Notes: generated by a model not told the origin, from the letters alone. Positions 40,106 through 49,839 are shown, numbered from the stretch's first letter. The stretch is DNA of 64,000 nt from Symbiodinium kawagutii (GCA_009767595.1 VSDK01015536.1:247732-311731), one strand, 5' to 3'. Numbers and translations are program-made.

Positions 40106-40241
40106 CTATAGTGTTCAACTGGTGAATTCTAATAGTCCATGGATACGATAGTTCATTGTCACCATGGAACTGGTATCAATTGAACAAATCACATCAACTG
40201 AACTGCTTCATGATGCAAACCGGCTCTTTGTTGGATAACCA

Positions 40242-40341
40242 AATGGTGGTTTCTCGAAATAGGGGCCCTCAGAAATTGTTGGTTGATTTCGTATATTCTT
40301 AGTAAAGGATGATTTGAGACACCCCATCGTTTGAACCACCC
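40242..40341. mobile_element. Family 1 element
   Basis: GGTGGTTTCTCGAAATAGGG to a degraded right end TTTGAACCACC. No target duplication seen. Confidence 0.65.
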
Positions 40342-40379
40342 AGCTAACAACAAGTACACAGCTGGGTCAGGGATTCCTA

Positions 40380-40430
40380 TTACTGACAACCTCCCAGCTG
40401 GAACCCGTCCTCGCGCATCCGTTGGTTCTC
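40380..40430 (-). CDS. Micro-exon, unknown product
   Basis: Acceptor GTATTCTGCAG|G at 40430, phase 0: ENQRMREDGFQLGGCQ to TAA at 40380, with a possible donor GGGAG|GTTGTC. A second minus frame (GEPTDARGRVPAGRLSVIGI) is also open. Confidence 0.6.
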   Translation of the reverse strand, partial: ENQRMREDGFQLGGCQ

Positions 40431-40632
40431 CTGCAGAATACGACTCACTGGACGCATGCTGCGTGAAAACTGAAGTTCAATTGTTCATTTACGGTTTGTT
40501 TTGATGGTTGATAGTGCTAATTGTAGTTGTTTTTTTCCGTCATGAGGTGTGTGTTAATTAATTTACATGCAATTATGATTAGTATCAAAGGCTTCCAATG
40601 CGACGTAATGGTTGGAAATAATTGAAAAATAG

Positions 40633-40875
40633 TTGTCAAAAAGTGATGAATCATCCATGACCAACAACACGTTGATAGGAATACACACACAATACTTTCA
40701 GCCATACTTAGTCAAATCAGTCAAGTTGCTCCCTACATTAGGGCTGTGGCCATCGACCAACAACAAGAGAGTGATTGGTAAAGATGGTTACAATGTGGCA
40801 AGTGTGTTGACCGTTCCTGCTCGGCGCTCAACAATGACATATGGTAATCAAGCTTCACATGTTGGCAAGGGTTGA
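40633..40875 (+). CDS. Possible plus-strand open frame
   Basis: Plus frame of 80 codons; the second half has strong bias: NNKRVIGKDGYNVASVLTVP then STMTYGNQASHVGKG. It conflicts with the minus-strand trend. Unknown product. Confidence 0.4.
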   Translation: MSKSDESSMTNNTLIGIHTQYFQPYLVKSVKLLPTLGLWPSTNNKRVIGKDGYNVASVLTVPARRSTMTYGNQASHVGKG

Positions 40876-41022
40876 TCGATCAGCGTGGTTGCTTCCATGT
40901 TTATATTTTCCGTCAGAACAATCTTTGATTGTAGTTTTGCCTACCATTCATCAACAGCAACATTCCACCAGGTTTCCTTTTCTCCGGCCTTCCATTGTTT
41001 CTAAATTCATTAGACAACCCAC

Positions 41023-41382
41023 CTAGTGGACATGATCGAAAGCATCAAAACCAGCTAAAGTTTTTATTGCAAATCCAGGGTTCAGCACCCATAAACAAAC
41101 ACAAACCACAGATTTAGACACAGTTTGTGTGTTCACCCAATGGTAACCACTACTGCAGACGGAAAACCGACGGCCATCAAGCAAACCTACGGGCTTACAA
41201 AGTTGGTGGTGGACACACAGTGCGCTGACCACCTGCGCATGCCAGATCGATTCACTTGGAAAGCTGCTGGTCACCGCTTCTATAAGCAGCAATTTTGCGA
41301 ATGGTTAAGCAAAAACTGGTCTGTGGGTATAAGCCGTTCAGTCAATCAACCATTCCAAATATTGTTCGGAACAATTGATTGA
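41023..41382. CDS. Good coding island, strand unresolved
   Basis: Plus frame of 85 codons (KQTYGLTKLVVDTQCADHLR, KAAGHRFYKQQFCEWLSKNW) and minus frame of 89 codons (SIWHAQVVSALCVHHQLCKP, SGYHWVNTQTVSKSVVCVCL). Minus has higher position-1 G (about one third); plus has a more natural composition. Confidence 0.45.
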
Positions 41383-41587
41383 AACCACCAAACTCGACTC
41401 AGGTGGGATATGATGGAACAGGTGTCTCAGATATGGCAGTGGGTCAAAACCCTGTACCCCTGGTTCCCCTATCATTAACCAGAGTCTTCCTCATTATCGT
41501 TGGTGATTATTCCACTGTTATTGCTTGGATCACTGCTTGACCCAGCTCGCCATATGCCAAACGGCTGTGCCCAACGGGCCGTCGTTA

Positions 41588-41644
41588 TCGCATCTGCCCA
41601 TTGGCCTCCTCCAACTCTTCCAATTCCCTTCGCTGGTGCATGAC
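41588..41644 (-). CDS. Coiled-coil micro-exon
   Basis: Pyrimidine-rich acceptor GATGTCTGTCTCAG|G at 41644, phase 0: VMHQRRELEELEEANGQMR, a heptad-like charged helix. A glycine/alanine-rich minus frame and an ankyrin-like one (CDNDGPLGTAVWHMA) overlap; I prefer the coiled coil because of the acceptor. Confidence 0.65.
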
Positions 41645-41717
41645 CTGAGACAGACATCAACGCCGCCGCGCCCTTTGCGCCGGGAAGGCCCGCAAGATTC
41701 ATCAGCCAGAAATGAAA

Positions 41718-41854
41718 TCATGCGAGTCCCAAGCATGCGCTAAGAACCGACCCTTCCAAATTGGTCACGTAACAATCACGGGATTCGGAGGCTAACAACG
41801 TCGCTAGGGCATGAGTCATGGTGTTGAAGTCGTGGATTCCCAAATACCATCCAA
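41718..41854 (-). CDS. Strong exon, unknown product
   Basis: Acceptor TTAACAATTAG|TT at 41854 (phase 1), 45 codons to TGA at 41718: GWYLGIHDFNTMTHALATLL then SRDCYVTNLEGSVLSACLGL. Confidence 0.75.
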
Positions 41855-41922
41855 CTAATTGTTAACAGTTTGATGATCACCGCTGATGCATAACCAAAAT
41901 TTTGATCGGTGTTTTTGGGCCA

Positions 41923-42240
41923 CTAAAATTTCAAGGGAATCAAAGGAACTGCCATCAAGAGCCATCCAGCCAATGGTGAATGGAGATTGACAAGCAGCCA
42001 CTTGATGGTTGTTTCTTTGTAACAAACAAAATGAATTTGAACAGCTACAAACAGAAATGAAAAAACAGGAGTTGCTTTTAAAGTCTCACATTGGACCGGC
42101 ATTTGACTCCTAGATATGCCATGTTTAACAAACATTACAATCATCCGCTACAGTAGCGACCATTCTGAACCATTATTCACAGGATGCAAACACCAGCCTT
42201 CGCCACCTATCTCACACCAGGTTTTTAGCTGAAATCAGTG
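41923..42240 (-). CDS. Exon pair or decayed exon, hydrophobic segment
   Basis: AG|G acceptor ATATCTAG|G at 42109 opens a frame to TAA at 41923: CETLKATPVFSFLFVAVQIH then LAGWLLMAVPLIPLKF, with a possible membrane span. Upstream in the same frame, 42130-42240, is TWCEIGGEGWCLHPVNNGSE, separated only by one TAG. Confidence 0.55.
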
Positions 42241-42299
42241 TTTTGCCCAAGAAACGATGTTAAGCATTACAGATCCTTACCAAACCATAGAAGGGCCAA

Positions 42300-42420
42300 C
42301 GTCGATCAACATCAAATGACATCCATCAACATGAATCAATATGAATCAAAATAACTCAACATGAATCAACATGAGTCAACGTGAACCAACATGAATCAAC
42401 ATGAATCAATACAAATCAAA
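42300..42420. repeat. Tandem repeat, ATCAACATGA unit
   Basis: About ten imperfect copies of (A)TGAATCAAC. Confidence 0.85.
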
Positions 42421-42462
42421 TATCAGCGAGATGATGAAGCACCAACCAGTCTCAACATGTCT

Positions 42463-42556
42463 CAACCATCACAGATAGTCCCCATGCCACCACCATTGCC
42501 ATGGCATGCCTCGGCACTGAGCCATCTGAAGGTCTCCAGCTCCTCCTGGATGTCCT
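42463..42556 (-). CDS. Exon, unknown product
   Basis: Strong acceptor GGTTTTCTCAG|AG at 42556: DIQEELETFRWLSAEACHGN then GGGMGTICDG to TGA at 42463. The first part is a charged helix. GT donors inside the glycine run are possible. Confidence 0.65.
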
Positions 42557-42639
42557 CTGAGAAAACCATGGTGAAGCACAGGGTGAAGTTGCGATGATTG
42601 ATGGGACAAGATATTATATGCCTATAGGTGAAGCAGTTA

Positions 42640-43180
42640 GCCCACCAACTAATGGGGATAATGACCACCAATAAGAGGGAAAACGCGGGTTAACGATTGA
42701 TGGGACATGATGGGACAAGATATACTATGGTTAGTAGTGGTTCATGGTCACCTACATCTTGTCTTACAATCACGGTAAATCACAACCGTGGATTGTGGTT
42801 ACTTATGGTTACTGGTGGTTGATTGTGGTTGATTTTGGCTGATTGATTAAAGCCAACTATATGGTTGTGCTTAGTTAATCATTCTGGTTGAAATGTGGGA
42901 AACTATATATGATGATTTATGATGATCAATTTCGGGGAATCATGCATGGGTCATGGTTACGGTTAATCATGATTGATCGTGGCCGATTCTGTGGTGGATT
43001 CTGTTGGATCTTGGCTAAGCACAACTAACGATGGTTGATTATGCTTGCTGATTATCCGTGCTTATCCAACAAACCAGCCGCTAATATATTCTATAAATCG
43101 TAATGGCTTGTTGTATCTCAGTTTGGTTCATCAATGTTCATTGTAGTTTCAAAGTGCTTCATCAAAGAGGATGGTGATCA
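42640..43180. other. AT-rich stretch without a gene
   Basis: Degenerate GGTTGATTGTGG and GATTGATT motifs and a family 3 fragment at about 42.64-42.69 kb. No coding island found. Confidence 0.6.
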
Positions 43181-43187
43181 ACAACAG

Positions 43188-43279
43188 AAATGAAACTTAG
43201 AAGCGGAAAGCTGCGAGACGTGGATACATACTACCAACAAAAAGAAAGAAATGGCTTTGAAATAAGCTTAGTCCGCTAG
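43188..43279 (+). CDS. Weak plus-strand coding-like segment
   Basis: Plus frame SGKLRDVDTYYQQKERNGFE then ISLVR. It ends just before the convergent minus exon 43288-43428. Confidence 0.3.
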
Positions 43280-43287
43280 ATGAGCTT

Positions 43288-43428
43288 TTAATAAGCTGCA
43301 TCAAATCCTTTGTCCCATAACAAGACTGAACAAAATCGAATACAGCCTAGGTCAGCGCCCGTTTGCGCATTAAAACTGGCAAGGTCCAGTCTCAACGGCT
43401 GTGGCTCCCAATGTCCTTGACTCACGAG
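43288..43428 (-). CDS. Strong exon, unknown product
   Basis: Acceptor TACTACACTAG|C at 43428, phase 0, exactly 46 codons to TAA at 43288: QGHWEPQPLRLDLASFNAQT then GCIRFCSVLLWDKGFDAAY. Confidence 0.8.
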   Translation of the reverse strand, partial: LVSQGHWEPQPLRLDLASFNAQTGADLGCIRFCSVLLWDKGFDAAY

Positions 43429-43546
43429 CTAGTGTAGTAAACCCCACTGAGCTACCATACGAAAGGGGGTCGTGAGGGGATGTGTGTCAGCTGGCAAATT
43501 TCACCAGCATTTTTCAACTATTACTTTTGAGAAAAGAATCTAATTT

Positions 43547-43732
43547 TTGAAACATCAACCAGCGCAAATGATAGATGCTTATGCAAATACATCATCTATC
43601 GAAGAGAGTGTTGTGAGAGGAACTGCCGGGCTGTCGGCTGTCAACCTTATCACTAGTTCACAGGGGGGTTCTCAAGCCATGGACTTAAAAAAATCGCTGG
43701 TTCATTTGGATGATATGGGGTCTGGCTGTTGA
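43547..43732. other. Coding-like segment fused to a degraded family 1 element
   Basis: Plus frame of 61 codons; its last third derives from a degraded family 1 element (about 43667-43803). On the minus strand CELVIRLTADSPAVPLTTLS then SIDDVFA starts right at the element edge. Confidence 0.4.
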
Positions 43733-43845
43733 CTAATGATGGTTAATGATGGTTAATGGGTAGCAATGGCTGGTTAGCTTGGGGTTCCCTATTTTGAGAA
43801 ACACTCTCCGATTAATGTTGGTTCACCAGCACCCGTCCAGCTCAC

Positions 43846-43911
43846 AAGTCATTGCACGATGGGTCATCCTCGAGGTTGAACAGCACGGCGTCTGCGTTCT
43901 CAGCTTCGGAC
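43846..43911 (-). CDS. Well-bounded micro-exon, acidic
   Basis: 66-bp exon with near-ideal signals: CTTTCATTTGCAG|G (43911) and GACTT|GTGAGC (43846). It encodes SEAENADAVLFNLEDDPSCN. A family 2 element lies in the upstream intron (43940-44048) and a family 1 element in the downstream one. Confidence 0.85.
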
Positions 43912-43939
43912 CTGCAAATGAAAGAACTGAGATTTGTAC

Positions 43940-44048
43940 TGGTTGGTGGTTGAACCACCCGTACGAAAAATATAAGTGAACCAACCAGTTGTTAGTAATT
44001 ACTCGGGAAATTAAAAATGTCTAAAATCACCAATCATCACCAATCAGC
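43940..44048. mobile_element. Family 2 element
   Basis: GGTTGGTGGTTGAACCACCC, internal GTGAACCAACCAG...GGGAAATTAAAAATG, degraded right end AAATCACCAATC. Confidence 0.65.
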
Positions 44049-44199
44049 ATATCTGTTCATTTCAATCGTAAAAAGTCACAATGGGCGTCACCAATCGAGG
44101 CCCATTGCAGTAGACGTAAGCCTTTCGATGCACCGCATAGTGCAGAAATGATTCGATGAAGCACAGTTGAGTTCATTCAAGTGCATTCATGTTGGTTAG

Positions 44200-44559
44200 A
44201 TGGTGGTGAGCAACCATGTTCAACTAGCATTCGGCAGTAACAAGTATCAACTATCACTAACTTCCCATTTGGCCCAAAACACATTCGACAAAAATCGTGT
44301 ATGGGTTGGAATGGCCGCGACAAAGCAGACTCAAGAAATATCAACAAGAAACATATTTGGGAATACCATAGAAGGCGAGGCGTCCAGAAAAGTGAATAGT
44401 GAACTGATATCTTTTGATATGGAGATATGGATTGACTATTGCTGGAATCATAGTTGTTGCATGGAGCAAACAACAAGTATTCTGATACAATTTCGGCGCC
44501 TTACTGTTGATGGAAACATGGGGGAAAACCCGGGAGGTAGAGCTAAACCGCATTTCTGA
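44200..44559 (+). CDS. Plus-strand open frame of 119 codons, unknown product
   Basis: One of the longest convincing frames: LAQNTFDKNRVWVGMAATKQ, NIFGNTIEGEASRKVNSELI, DMEIWIDYCWNHSCCMEQTT, ending GGRAKPHF at TGA. It is more AT-rich than the minus exons around it. A 99-codon minus frame opposite is less natural. Possibly a retroposed or nested gene; no family recognised. Confidence 0.5.
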   Translation: MVVSNHVQLAFGSNKYQLSLTSHLAQNTFDKNRVWVGMAATKQTQEISTRNIFGNTIEGEASRKVNSELISFDMEIWIDYCWNHSCCMEQTTSILIQFRRLTVDGNMGENPGGRAKPHF

Positions 44560-44579
44560 TGGCTACAGGCTTGTAATAG

Positions 44580-44605
44580 TATATATAGATAATATATATA
44601 TATAT

Positions 44606-44657
<52 letters not shown>

Positions 44658-44785
44658 GATAGATTATATAGATTAGATTAGATTAGATTAGATTAGATTA
44701 GATTACATTAGATTAGATTAGATTAGATTAGATTAGATTAGATTTAGATTAGATTAGATTAGATTAGATAGATAGATAGATATCA
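44580..44785. repeat. GATA and GATTA microsatellites
   Basis: TATATA, then (GATA)n at about 44607-44655, then (GATTA)n at about 44670-44765. Confidence 0.95.
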
Positions 44786-44799
44786 AAGAATAATTGCTC

Positions 44800-44990
44800 T
44801 TTGTAGATGGGATACAATAGGGATTACCACTAAATACCACAGCTGTGTCTGATGTTGTCCCAATTATTGATGGCTTATAACCCATTGACAAAACCCTATC
44901 CTGAGACACATGAAATGCAGCACCTGGGTACACACCACGACTTAGCCATCGACGAAAGATTTCCAGCGGGTGACTAACTGACCATTCATT
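44800..44990 (-). CDS. Probable exon, unknown product
   Basis: Minus frame SHPLEIFRRWLSRGVYPGAA, HVSQDRVLSMGYKPSIIGTT, DTAVVFSGNPYCIPSTK. A degraded family 2 element (GAAACTGGTCGGTGGTTTTA) lies directly upstream at about 44993-45088. Confidence 0.5.
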
Positions 44991-45224
44991 GAAACTGGTC
45001 GGTGGTTTTAGCCATCCTGCAAATATCAGCCAATCAACCGACCATCTCAAACACGGGGATAATAAAGTAATTCTTAAAACCATCATTTAGATAACCATCA
45101 TTAAGCACAGTTTTAAGCATCATTTGGCCTGTACTCAGCACCGGTGTATAAGCAAGATTAGCAACCATTGAAATGCATAACCAGTATTGACCACAATTCA
45201 AGCGTCATCCACTGCAACCAACCA

Positions 45225-45316
45225 TCATTTGCCAGGGCTGTTGCTGCCATGACACAAGTCTTCCTTTCTGGCGACTTCTAAACCTGAAGGAGGCTCCAGC
45301 TTTCGATTCAGATTCA
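45225..45316 (-). CDS. Exon, unknown product
   Basis: Acceptor TTGATGCTAG|TG at 45316 (phase 1), 29 codons to TGA at 45225: NLNRKLEPPSGLEVARKEDL then CHGSNSPGK. Confidence 0.7.
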
Positions 45317-45618
45317 CTAGCATCAACATGATCGGACCTCAACAGTTGGGGTAGTTAATTCCTTCAATAGTTCGTAGTGGCCTTATGCGTGTATATTTGT
45401 GCGTGTTGTAAATTAAGACAGACATATGCATATACATGTATTCACATCTATTTATGTATGTATCATGAGTACGTTTCAATGTATGCATACAGACATACTG
45501 ACACAGTTCAGGTATGCTTCATGATGTTTGATACAAGTAGTGGAAACATGTTTCCTTAATCGCTACAACTCAGCTGTGTTCAATCACTTGTTCTGAGGCG
45601 CTAGAGTCAGCCAGTGTG

Positions 45619-45775
45619 CAGCAACTGACTGGTTGGTGGTACCCCTCCGAAAAATATGCGAAAGTCAATCAACCAACCATCCCTTTTCTCTTCAGCGGGA
45701 GGCTCCTGACAGCCGGCTTTGGGCAGAACAACCAACCATCCCAAATATTGGGTCAAAAAGAAACCAACCCATAAC
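45619..45775. mobile_element. Family 2 fragments around a small coding-like block
   Basis: Family 2 left end at 45619-45672 and right-end-like sequence at 45728-45775. Between them a minus frame reads KAGCQEPPAEEKR, possibly a tiny exon between two elements. Confidence 0.45.
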
Positions 45776-45980
45776 CAGTTTCGGTGGGGTGGTCAATTAA
45801 TCATTGGTTCATCACTCAGGTGCCGGAAGAGTCACTCTTTAACTATTGGGAAGGCCACCCCGTACCATGTTCATGGTCAGCATTCATGGCCCCCAATTCA
45901 ACTTCGGCAATAACCATTCAAGCGATGAAAAGGGACAAAAGAAACATGAAAAGTGTATGTCCGCACTGGGACAACCGCTG

Positions 45981-46218
45981 CTAGCACCACAGAGCCGCAA
46001 AATCTTTGCAAAACCATGCAAAACCCAAATTTGCTATCCGCAAGCCAGCAACCTGAAAAACACCGCCCTCATTTTGGATGCCTTCATGTCTACCATTCGA
46101 TACACCCTCCTCACCTTCCAGCAAATCTTGCGTTGGATCAGAAGGCATAGTCTCCACCTGGACCGGGGGCCACAGCGCCAGCCTGTCACTGATACTGCGA
46201 AGGTCGAACTGCTCATCG
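45981..46218 (-). CDS. Strong exon, unknown product
   Basis: Acceptor GGTGTGGTCTTAG|C at 46218, 79 codons to TAG at 45981: DEQFDLRSISDRLALWPPVQ, ETMPSDPTQDLLEGEEGVSN, FQVAGLRIANLGFAWFCKDF. Very high position-1 G throughout. A strong internal donor, CTGGAAG|GTGAGG, could end it at 46115. The 140-codon plus ORF opposite is judged a shadow. No family recognised. Confidence 0.75.
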
Positions 46219-46319
46219 CTAAGACCACACCAAATCACCATCAACCAAGGAAGATTGAGGCAGATTAAAAAAACATTAAGGCAGCTCCACTTCCAAGAGT
46301 GGCCAAAGCCATGGCACTA

Positions 46320-46528
46320 GCGATGGATTGGTGTTCCAAGTCGCCCTTGTGGACTTCGTTCAGCGTATTTCACTCCTCACGTTTTACACGCCAATAAATG
46401 CCGATCGGGAAGATCAGGCTCCTGTGTCAGATGCCTGGCTTTTTGAGGTAATCACTGTTGATGGTAAGGACATGCAAGGACAGTATAGGTTTATGATGAA
46501 GCAAAACAAATGTTCCGTTTTCTTTTGA
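46320..46528 (+). CDS. Plus-strand coding segment, unknown product
   Basis: After GGCACTAG|C: DGLVFQVALVDFVQRISLLT, YTPINADREDQAPVSDAWLF, with a donor-like TTTTGAG|GTAATC at 46448; the frame continues (EVITVDGKDMQGQYRFMMKQ). It overlaps the 3' end of the minus frame 46427-46708. Confidence 0.45.
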
Positions 46529-46708
46529 GACATATTGAAATATGGTTTTGCGTTTGATAATGCTCAATACCGCTGCTAAATTGTTTTCAAATGAGTGTCT
46601 AGAAATAGTTTCAACACTGATTTGGCTTGACTTCAAGTCGTTATCATTGACCAGCTGACGAACCAAGCTGGAACACTTCTGGCTGATTTTGCTTGACTCT
46701 CTGTACAC
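46427..46708 (-). CDS. AT-rich open frame of 93 codons
   Basis: KCSSLVRQLVNDNDLKSSQI, SVETISRHSFENNLAAVLSI, ENGTFVLLHHKPILSLHVLT. Natural composition but AT-rich, like the frames at 0.5 and 44.2 kb. Confidence 0.45.
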   Translation of the reverse strand: MYRESSKISQKCSSLVRQLVNDNDLKSSQISVETISRHSFENNLAAVLSIIKRKTIFQYVSKENGTFVLLHHKPILSLHVLTINSDYLKKPGI

Positions 46709-47006
46709 AGGTTCATCATGATGTATCCATGATGCAGCTTCAAATTATGTGTTTGCCCAATCAAAATCGAGAGCATTGGAAGAAGTTGGATTCACATCCC
46801 ATCCCATCATAATTGTTGGGATCTTCACTTACCTACCCCTTTTTTGGTTGCTTAATATTGACACATAGCCATATATAGCTGATATACCTCAGCTTTGTTG
46901 ATTATTATCATCTATCGTTGACCACCAACAATCTCATTAACCATTAGTTTGCTATGAGTTGTGTTAACCTTTAACCAGCTGGTGAACCATTATACTGACC
47001 CATAGC

Positions 47007-47110
47007 CACTTCGGACAAGGGGCATTTGGGGACTTTTGGGGGTCTGTGCAGCCCATGGGCCCCTTTGGCCTCCTGAAAGCTGGACATGTCGACCTGAGCC
47101 CCCAAGGTGC
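47007..47110 (-). CDS. Exon whose donor is the edge of a family 3 element
   Basis: Acceptor GAACAATACAG|GC at 47110 and 34 complete codons: TLGAQVDMSSFQEAKGAHGL then RPPKVPKCPLSEV. The frame ends exactly at GTG|GCTATGGGTCAG, the start of a family 3 terminal repeat, implying a GC donor supplied by the element. Confidence 0.75.
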
Positions 47111-47270
47111 CTGTATTGTTCGTCGAGGTTCATGGGCTACCAGCATTAGCTGAGTTGTAAACTCAGGAATCTGACTGAGGGAGGTTCCATCTGATATCAT
47201 CGGATGTCATCTGATCATGAGCCTGGTTCATGGATGTTGATCGTACATTTAACTAGCAGGTTTGCCTTTA

Positions 47271-47343
47271 TCATCTCTTTGATCGTAAGTTCACCTCGCT
47301 GAGTTCACTAAGTCCAGTCAGCGCACCCACTTTGCCCCAGAAA
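47271..47343 (-). CDS. Small exon, unknown product
   Basis: Acceptor TCCCTGTAAG|T at 47343, then FWGKVGALTGLSELSEVNLR and SKR to TGA at 47271. Confidence 0.65.
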
Positions 47344-47553
47344 CTTACAGGGATGAGCTATCAAAGCACCTGTGGTGCTAGTGATGAAACATGATGAAAC
47401 GGTTGGTTCGTCATCACAGCGTGGGATGGAAATATGCGTCACCCTATCATCCACTTCCCCATACGAGCGGTAAGCTGGTGAGTCAATTGATACTCCACGG
47501 ATTACCCTTTACGGTGAGAGAGGTAGTGGTATGACAGTGGTCCTATCCCAATC

Positions 47554-47667
47554 TTGGTGGCTGATAGATCCCCTTCTGAAAAATGGTTTTGAGCGACTAT
47601 ATGATTGATGGGAGAATCCTTCCAGTCCCAGAAACACTAAACATCTATGTTGGTGGCTGTAACCCAC
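47554..47667. mobile_element. Family 4 element
   Basis: GGTGGCTGATAGATCCCCTT to TTGGTGGCTGTAACCCACCC, directly beside the exon 47668-47769, so it forms the downstream intron. Confidence 0.65.
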
Positions 47668-47769
47668 CCAGCAATCCATCCTTTTTGTGTTTGAAACAGT
47701 TTCATCCCCTTGGTAGCAGACCAGGAAGCCATCGATTTCCTCGGTCTCATTCTCCCAGCGCACTAGCAA
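47668..47769 (-). CDS. Strong exon next to a family 4 element
   Basis: Acceptor CTTGCCAAAG|T at 47769, phase 0: LLVRWENETEEIDGFLVCYQ then GDETVSNTKRMDC, running to the element edge (GCTGG|GTGGGTT). Clear acidic/basic pattern and excellent bias. Confidence 0.75.
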
Positions 47770-47904
47770 CTTTGGCAAGCGCGCATCGGACTCCTGGATC
47801 GGTTGACCAAGACAAGTAAAATCACTTTAATTTACGGAAAAAAATGCCAAACACCACCAAACACCAGGTATTATTAGTGAACAAGAATCAAGAGAATTCA
47901 GCAT

Positions 47905-48049
47905 CTAAGGAACAAACTTGGAGATATCAACGACAAATTGTTGCAGTTTCACATTGACACGCGGCCCGGGCCGTGGTTCAACCGCCACCATGTCCGGTTC
48001 CCTGTCTTCTATAGTCCTATCTTCGACACAAATTGTGCCAAGTGCTCCG
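47905..48049 (-). CDS. Strong exon, unknown product
   Basis: Acceptor CGCAGTGAAG|C at 48049, 47 codons to TAG at 47905: GALGTICVEDRTIEDREPDM then RPGPRVNVKLQQFVVDISKF. About 45 percent of codons start with G. The 144-codon plus ORF opposite is a shadow here. Confidence 0.8.
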
Positions 48050-48107
48050 CTTCACTGCGCTAGGCTATGCTTCCTATTCCCACCTTTTCTGATTGAACTA
48101 CTGAAAT

Positions 48108-48195
48108 TCACTCTTCACTCATTTTCTTCTCTTCCCACTCCGAGGCTCTGTTTTTTTTCCAAAGCTGCGTTGCGAGTGCCTCTGCTTTCTTTCTA
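48108..48195 (-). CDS. Helical exon
   Basis: Acceptor GTGTATGAAG|T at 48195: RKKAEALATQLWKKNRASEW then EEKKMSEE to TGA at 48108. Likely a coiled coil. It probably precedes the 47905-48049 exon; the 58-bp gap would be a short intron. The plus frame (KTYRKGIEKSKTGNCKGSLK) covers 48.13-48.35 kb. Confidence 0.6.
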
Positions 48196-48451
48196 CTTCA
48201 TACACAATCGAAAAACTTATCGGAAAGGAATTGAAAAGAGTAAGACTGGGAACTGCAAAGGAAGCCTGAAAGAGAACTTCACAGGGCACCCGAAGAAACC
48301 AGGGAAAGAAGAAGCGAAGCCAAGCTTTGTTGGAGATGCATATGTCCTTTGAGGTCATCTTTCAGCTGTTCTGAACCACTTTTTGCCCATCTTGACCCTT
48401 CTGATTATGCTGGGCCTGGTTTGGAGCATGTATTTTTGTTCACTTTTTCAT

Positions 48452-48560
48452 GTGTTGTCCTCTTTGCAAAGCTTCAGTGCTGGTTATCACCAGTTCCAAC
48501 GCTACTAACTTTCTCAGGACATGCTTCAAACTTGAAAGTTTTAGCAAGTTTCAACCGCAG
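48452..48560 (-). CDS. Probable exon, helical
   Basis: LSSLKHVLRKLVALELVITS then TEALQRGQHMKK in the minus frame; a second minus frame (LQTRPSIIRRVKMGKKWFRT) follows at 48.37-48.44 kb. Confidence 0.5.
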
Positions 48561-48879
48561 TTCCCGAATGCATGTTGAAAGGTAATCATGTTCATGACCA
48601 CTCATTGTACAGTGCCCAAAGGAGTGAGCTTAGACTCAAACTGAACACAAAGAAGCACGCGGACAAAAAGCGGCTGACAAACCCAGATATGCAGGTCTCG
48701 TTTATCGTTTACCACTAAAGCATACTAGAGCATTCATTCAACTCTCGTCTCTGGCTTCTAACGAAAGCAAAACAACATAGTGGAGACTTTAGACTTGACA
48801 ATCAATATCAATTACTGTGATCAATCACATTGGAAACAATGAACCACCACTTTGACCATAAAGCTCGCTGGTGTCTTTC

Positions 48880-48985
48880 CTACCAAGCTTGCAGCTTCAT
48901 GCTGCACACGGTGATCTCCAACCACGGGACACTGATCGCAGCGCAAGCCCCCACCTCTTGTGCACCCAGAATGCGACCATACAAC
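48880..48985 (-). CDS. Strong exon, unknown product
   Basis: One of the best acceptors in the window, GTCATTTGTTTCCTTGAG|G, at 48985. 34 codons to TAG at 48880: LYGRILGAQEVGACAAISVP then WLEITVCSMKLQAW. Confidence 0.8.
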
Positions 48986-49158
48986 CTCAAGGAAACAAAT
49001 GACAGAAACAAATGGCTATAGGTAGCAAGTGAAAAACCAATGGTTCATCAAATGGTTTTTGGTGGATCATAGGGGACAATAATCCCGAATAGGGGATCTA
49101 CGGATATCTACCGACTAGAGGGGGTCGATACTAACCAAGAAAAAATGCTACTGAACTC

Positions 49159-49392
49159 CCAACAGCTCGACTGAGTCGGATGTTCACCAGGCTACCAGAG
49201 CCCTTGACCAACCAAATGACAAAGATGAAACCCGACGGGCAAACCACCCACTGCTACAGCTTTCGGATGGACACTTGCAACCGAAGGCAGGGACAAACAT
49301 GGACAAACACGAGCCGATTCAACAATTCGGGAGGGTAGGGTCGCTTTCTTTTCCGGCTCGCGACCCGTGGCCGCTGCTGGTCTTCCTTATTT
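49159..49392. CDS. Good coding island, strand unresolved
   Basis: Plus frame without ATG: HQATRALDQPNDKDETRRAN, LLQLSDGHLQPKAGTNMDKH, SLSFPARDPWPLLVFLI. Minus frame ARVCPCLSLPSVASVHPKAV then GGLPVGFHLCHLVGQGLW. Both have strong bias. Confidence 0.4.
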
Positions 49393-49546
49393 GAAAAAAT
49401 TCGACTTCCAGCTAATCAAAAACTGAAACTTCTGAAATTGACTCACAGTACCATGTTGACGATTTTACAAATTCCATTTTTGACAACACAGAAATTACTC
49501 AAGTGACAATTTCTTGTGTCGAGCAAAACAATCTGGCGGAAATGCT

Positions 49547-49641
49547 TTATCTCCTTGTCAATGGTGTGTTGATCAATGGCGACTTGCCCAGCCAATCAGC
49601 ACCTCCCAATTGCCTTCTGACACCATCCAAGCGATGGTAGT
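49547..49641 (-). CDS. Exon, unknown product
   Basis: Acceptor GACACTGTCAG|AC at 49641 (phase 1): YHRLDGVRRQLGGADWLGKS then PLINTPLTRR to TAA at 49547. Confidence 0.7.
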
Positions 49642-49653
49642 CTGACAGTGTCT

Positions 49654-49839
49654 TTACTCCCAAAACCAGCATTGCCCTCTGCCCAAATCAACCCCAGTGA
49701 GACTGAAATCAAATTGGATAGAAACACCGCAATGATTCACATCCAAGAAAGTCTGATCATTCCAGTTGGCAGCGGGCACGCTGTCATCTCCAGGATAGAC
49801 ACCCGTACATTCGAATGATAAGTTATAGCAAACAAACAT
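49654..49839 (-). CDS. Strong coding segment, unknown product
   Basis: Minus frame of 61 codons: SFECTGVYPGDDSVPAANWN, DQTFLDVNHCGVSIQFDFSL, TGVDLGRGQCWFWE. The spaced cysteines and aromatics suggest a folded, perhaps extracellular, domain. Only 12 bp separate it from the exon 49547-49641, in another frame. Confidence 0.7.
   Translation of the reverse strand: MFVCYNLSFECTGVYPGDDSVPAANWNDQTFLDVNHCGVSIQFDFSLTGVDLGRGQCWFWE

Noticed and set aside
40517..40705. Hydrophobic minus ORF of 62 codons.
   Set aside because: AT-rich sequence yields hydrophobic translation by chance; no splice or coding bias.
45846..46268. 140-codon plus ORF.
   Set aside because: Judged a shadow of the minus exon 45981-46218.
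47918..48352. 144-codon plus ORF.
   Set aside because: Over its first half the minus exon 47905-48049 is far stronger; the second half remains possible but is not bounded by splice sites.
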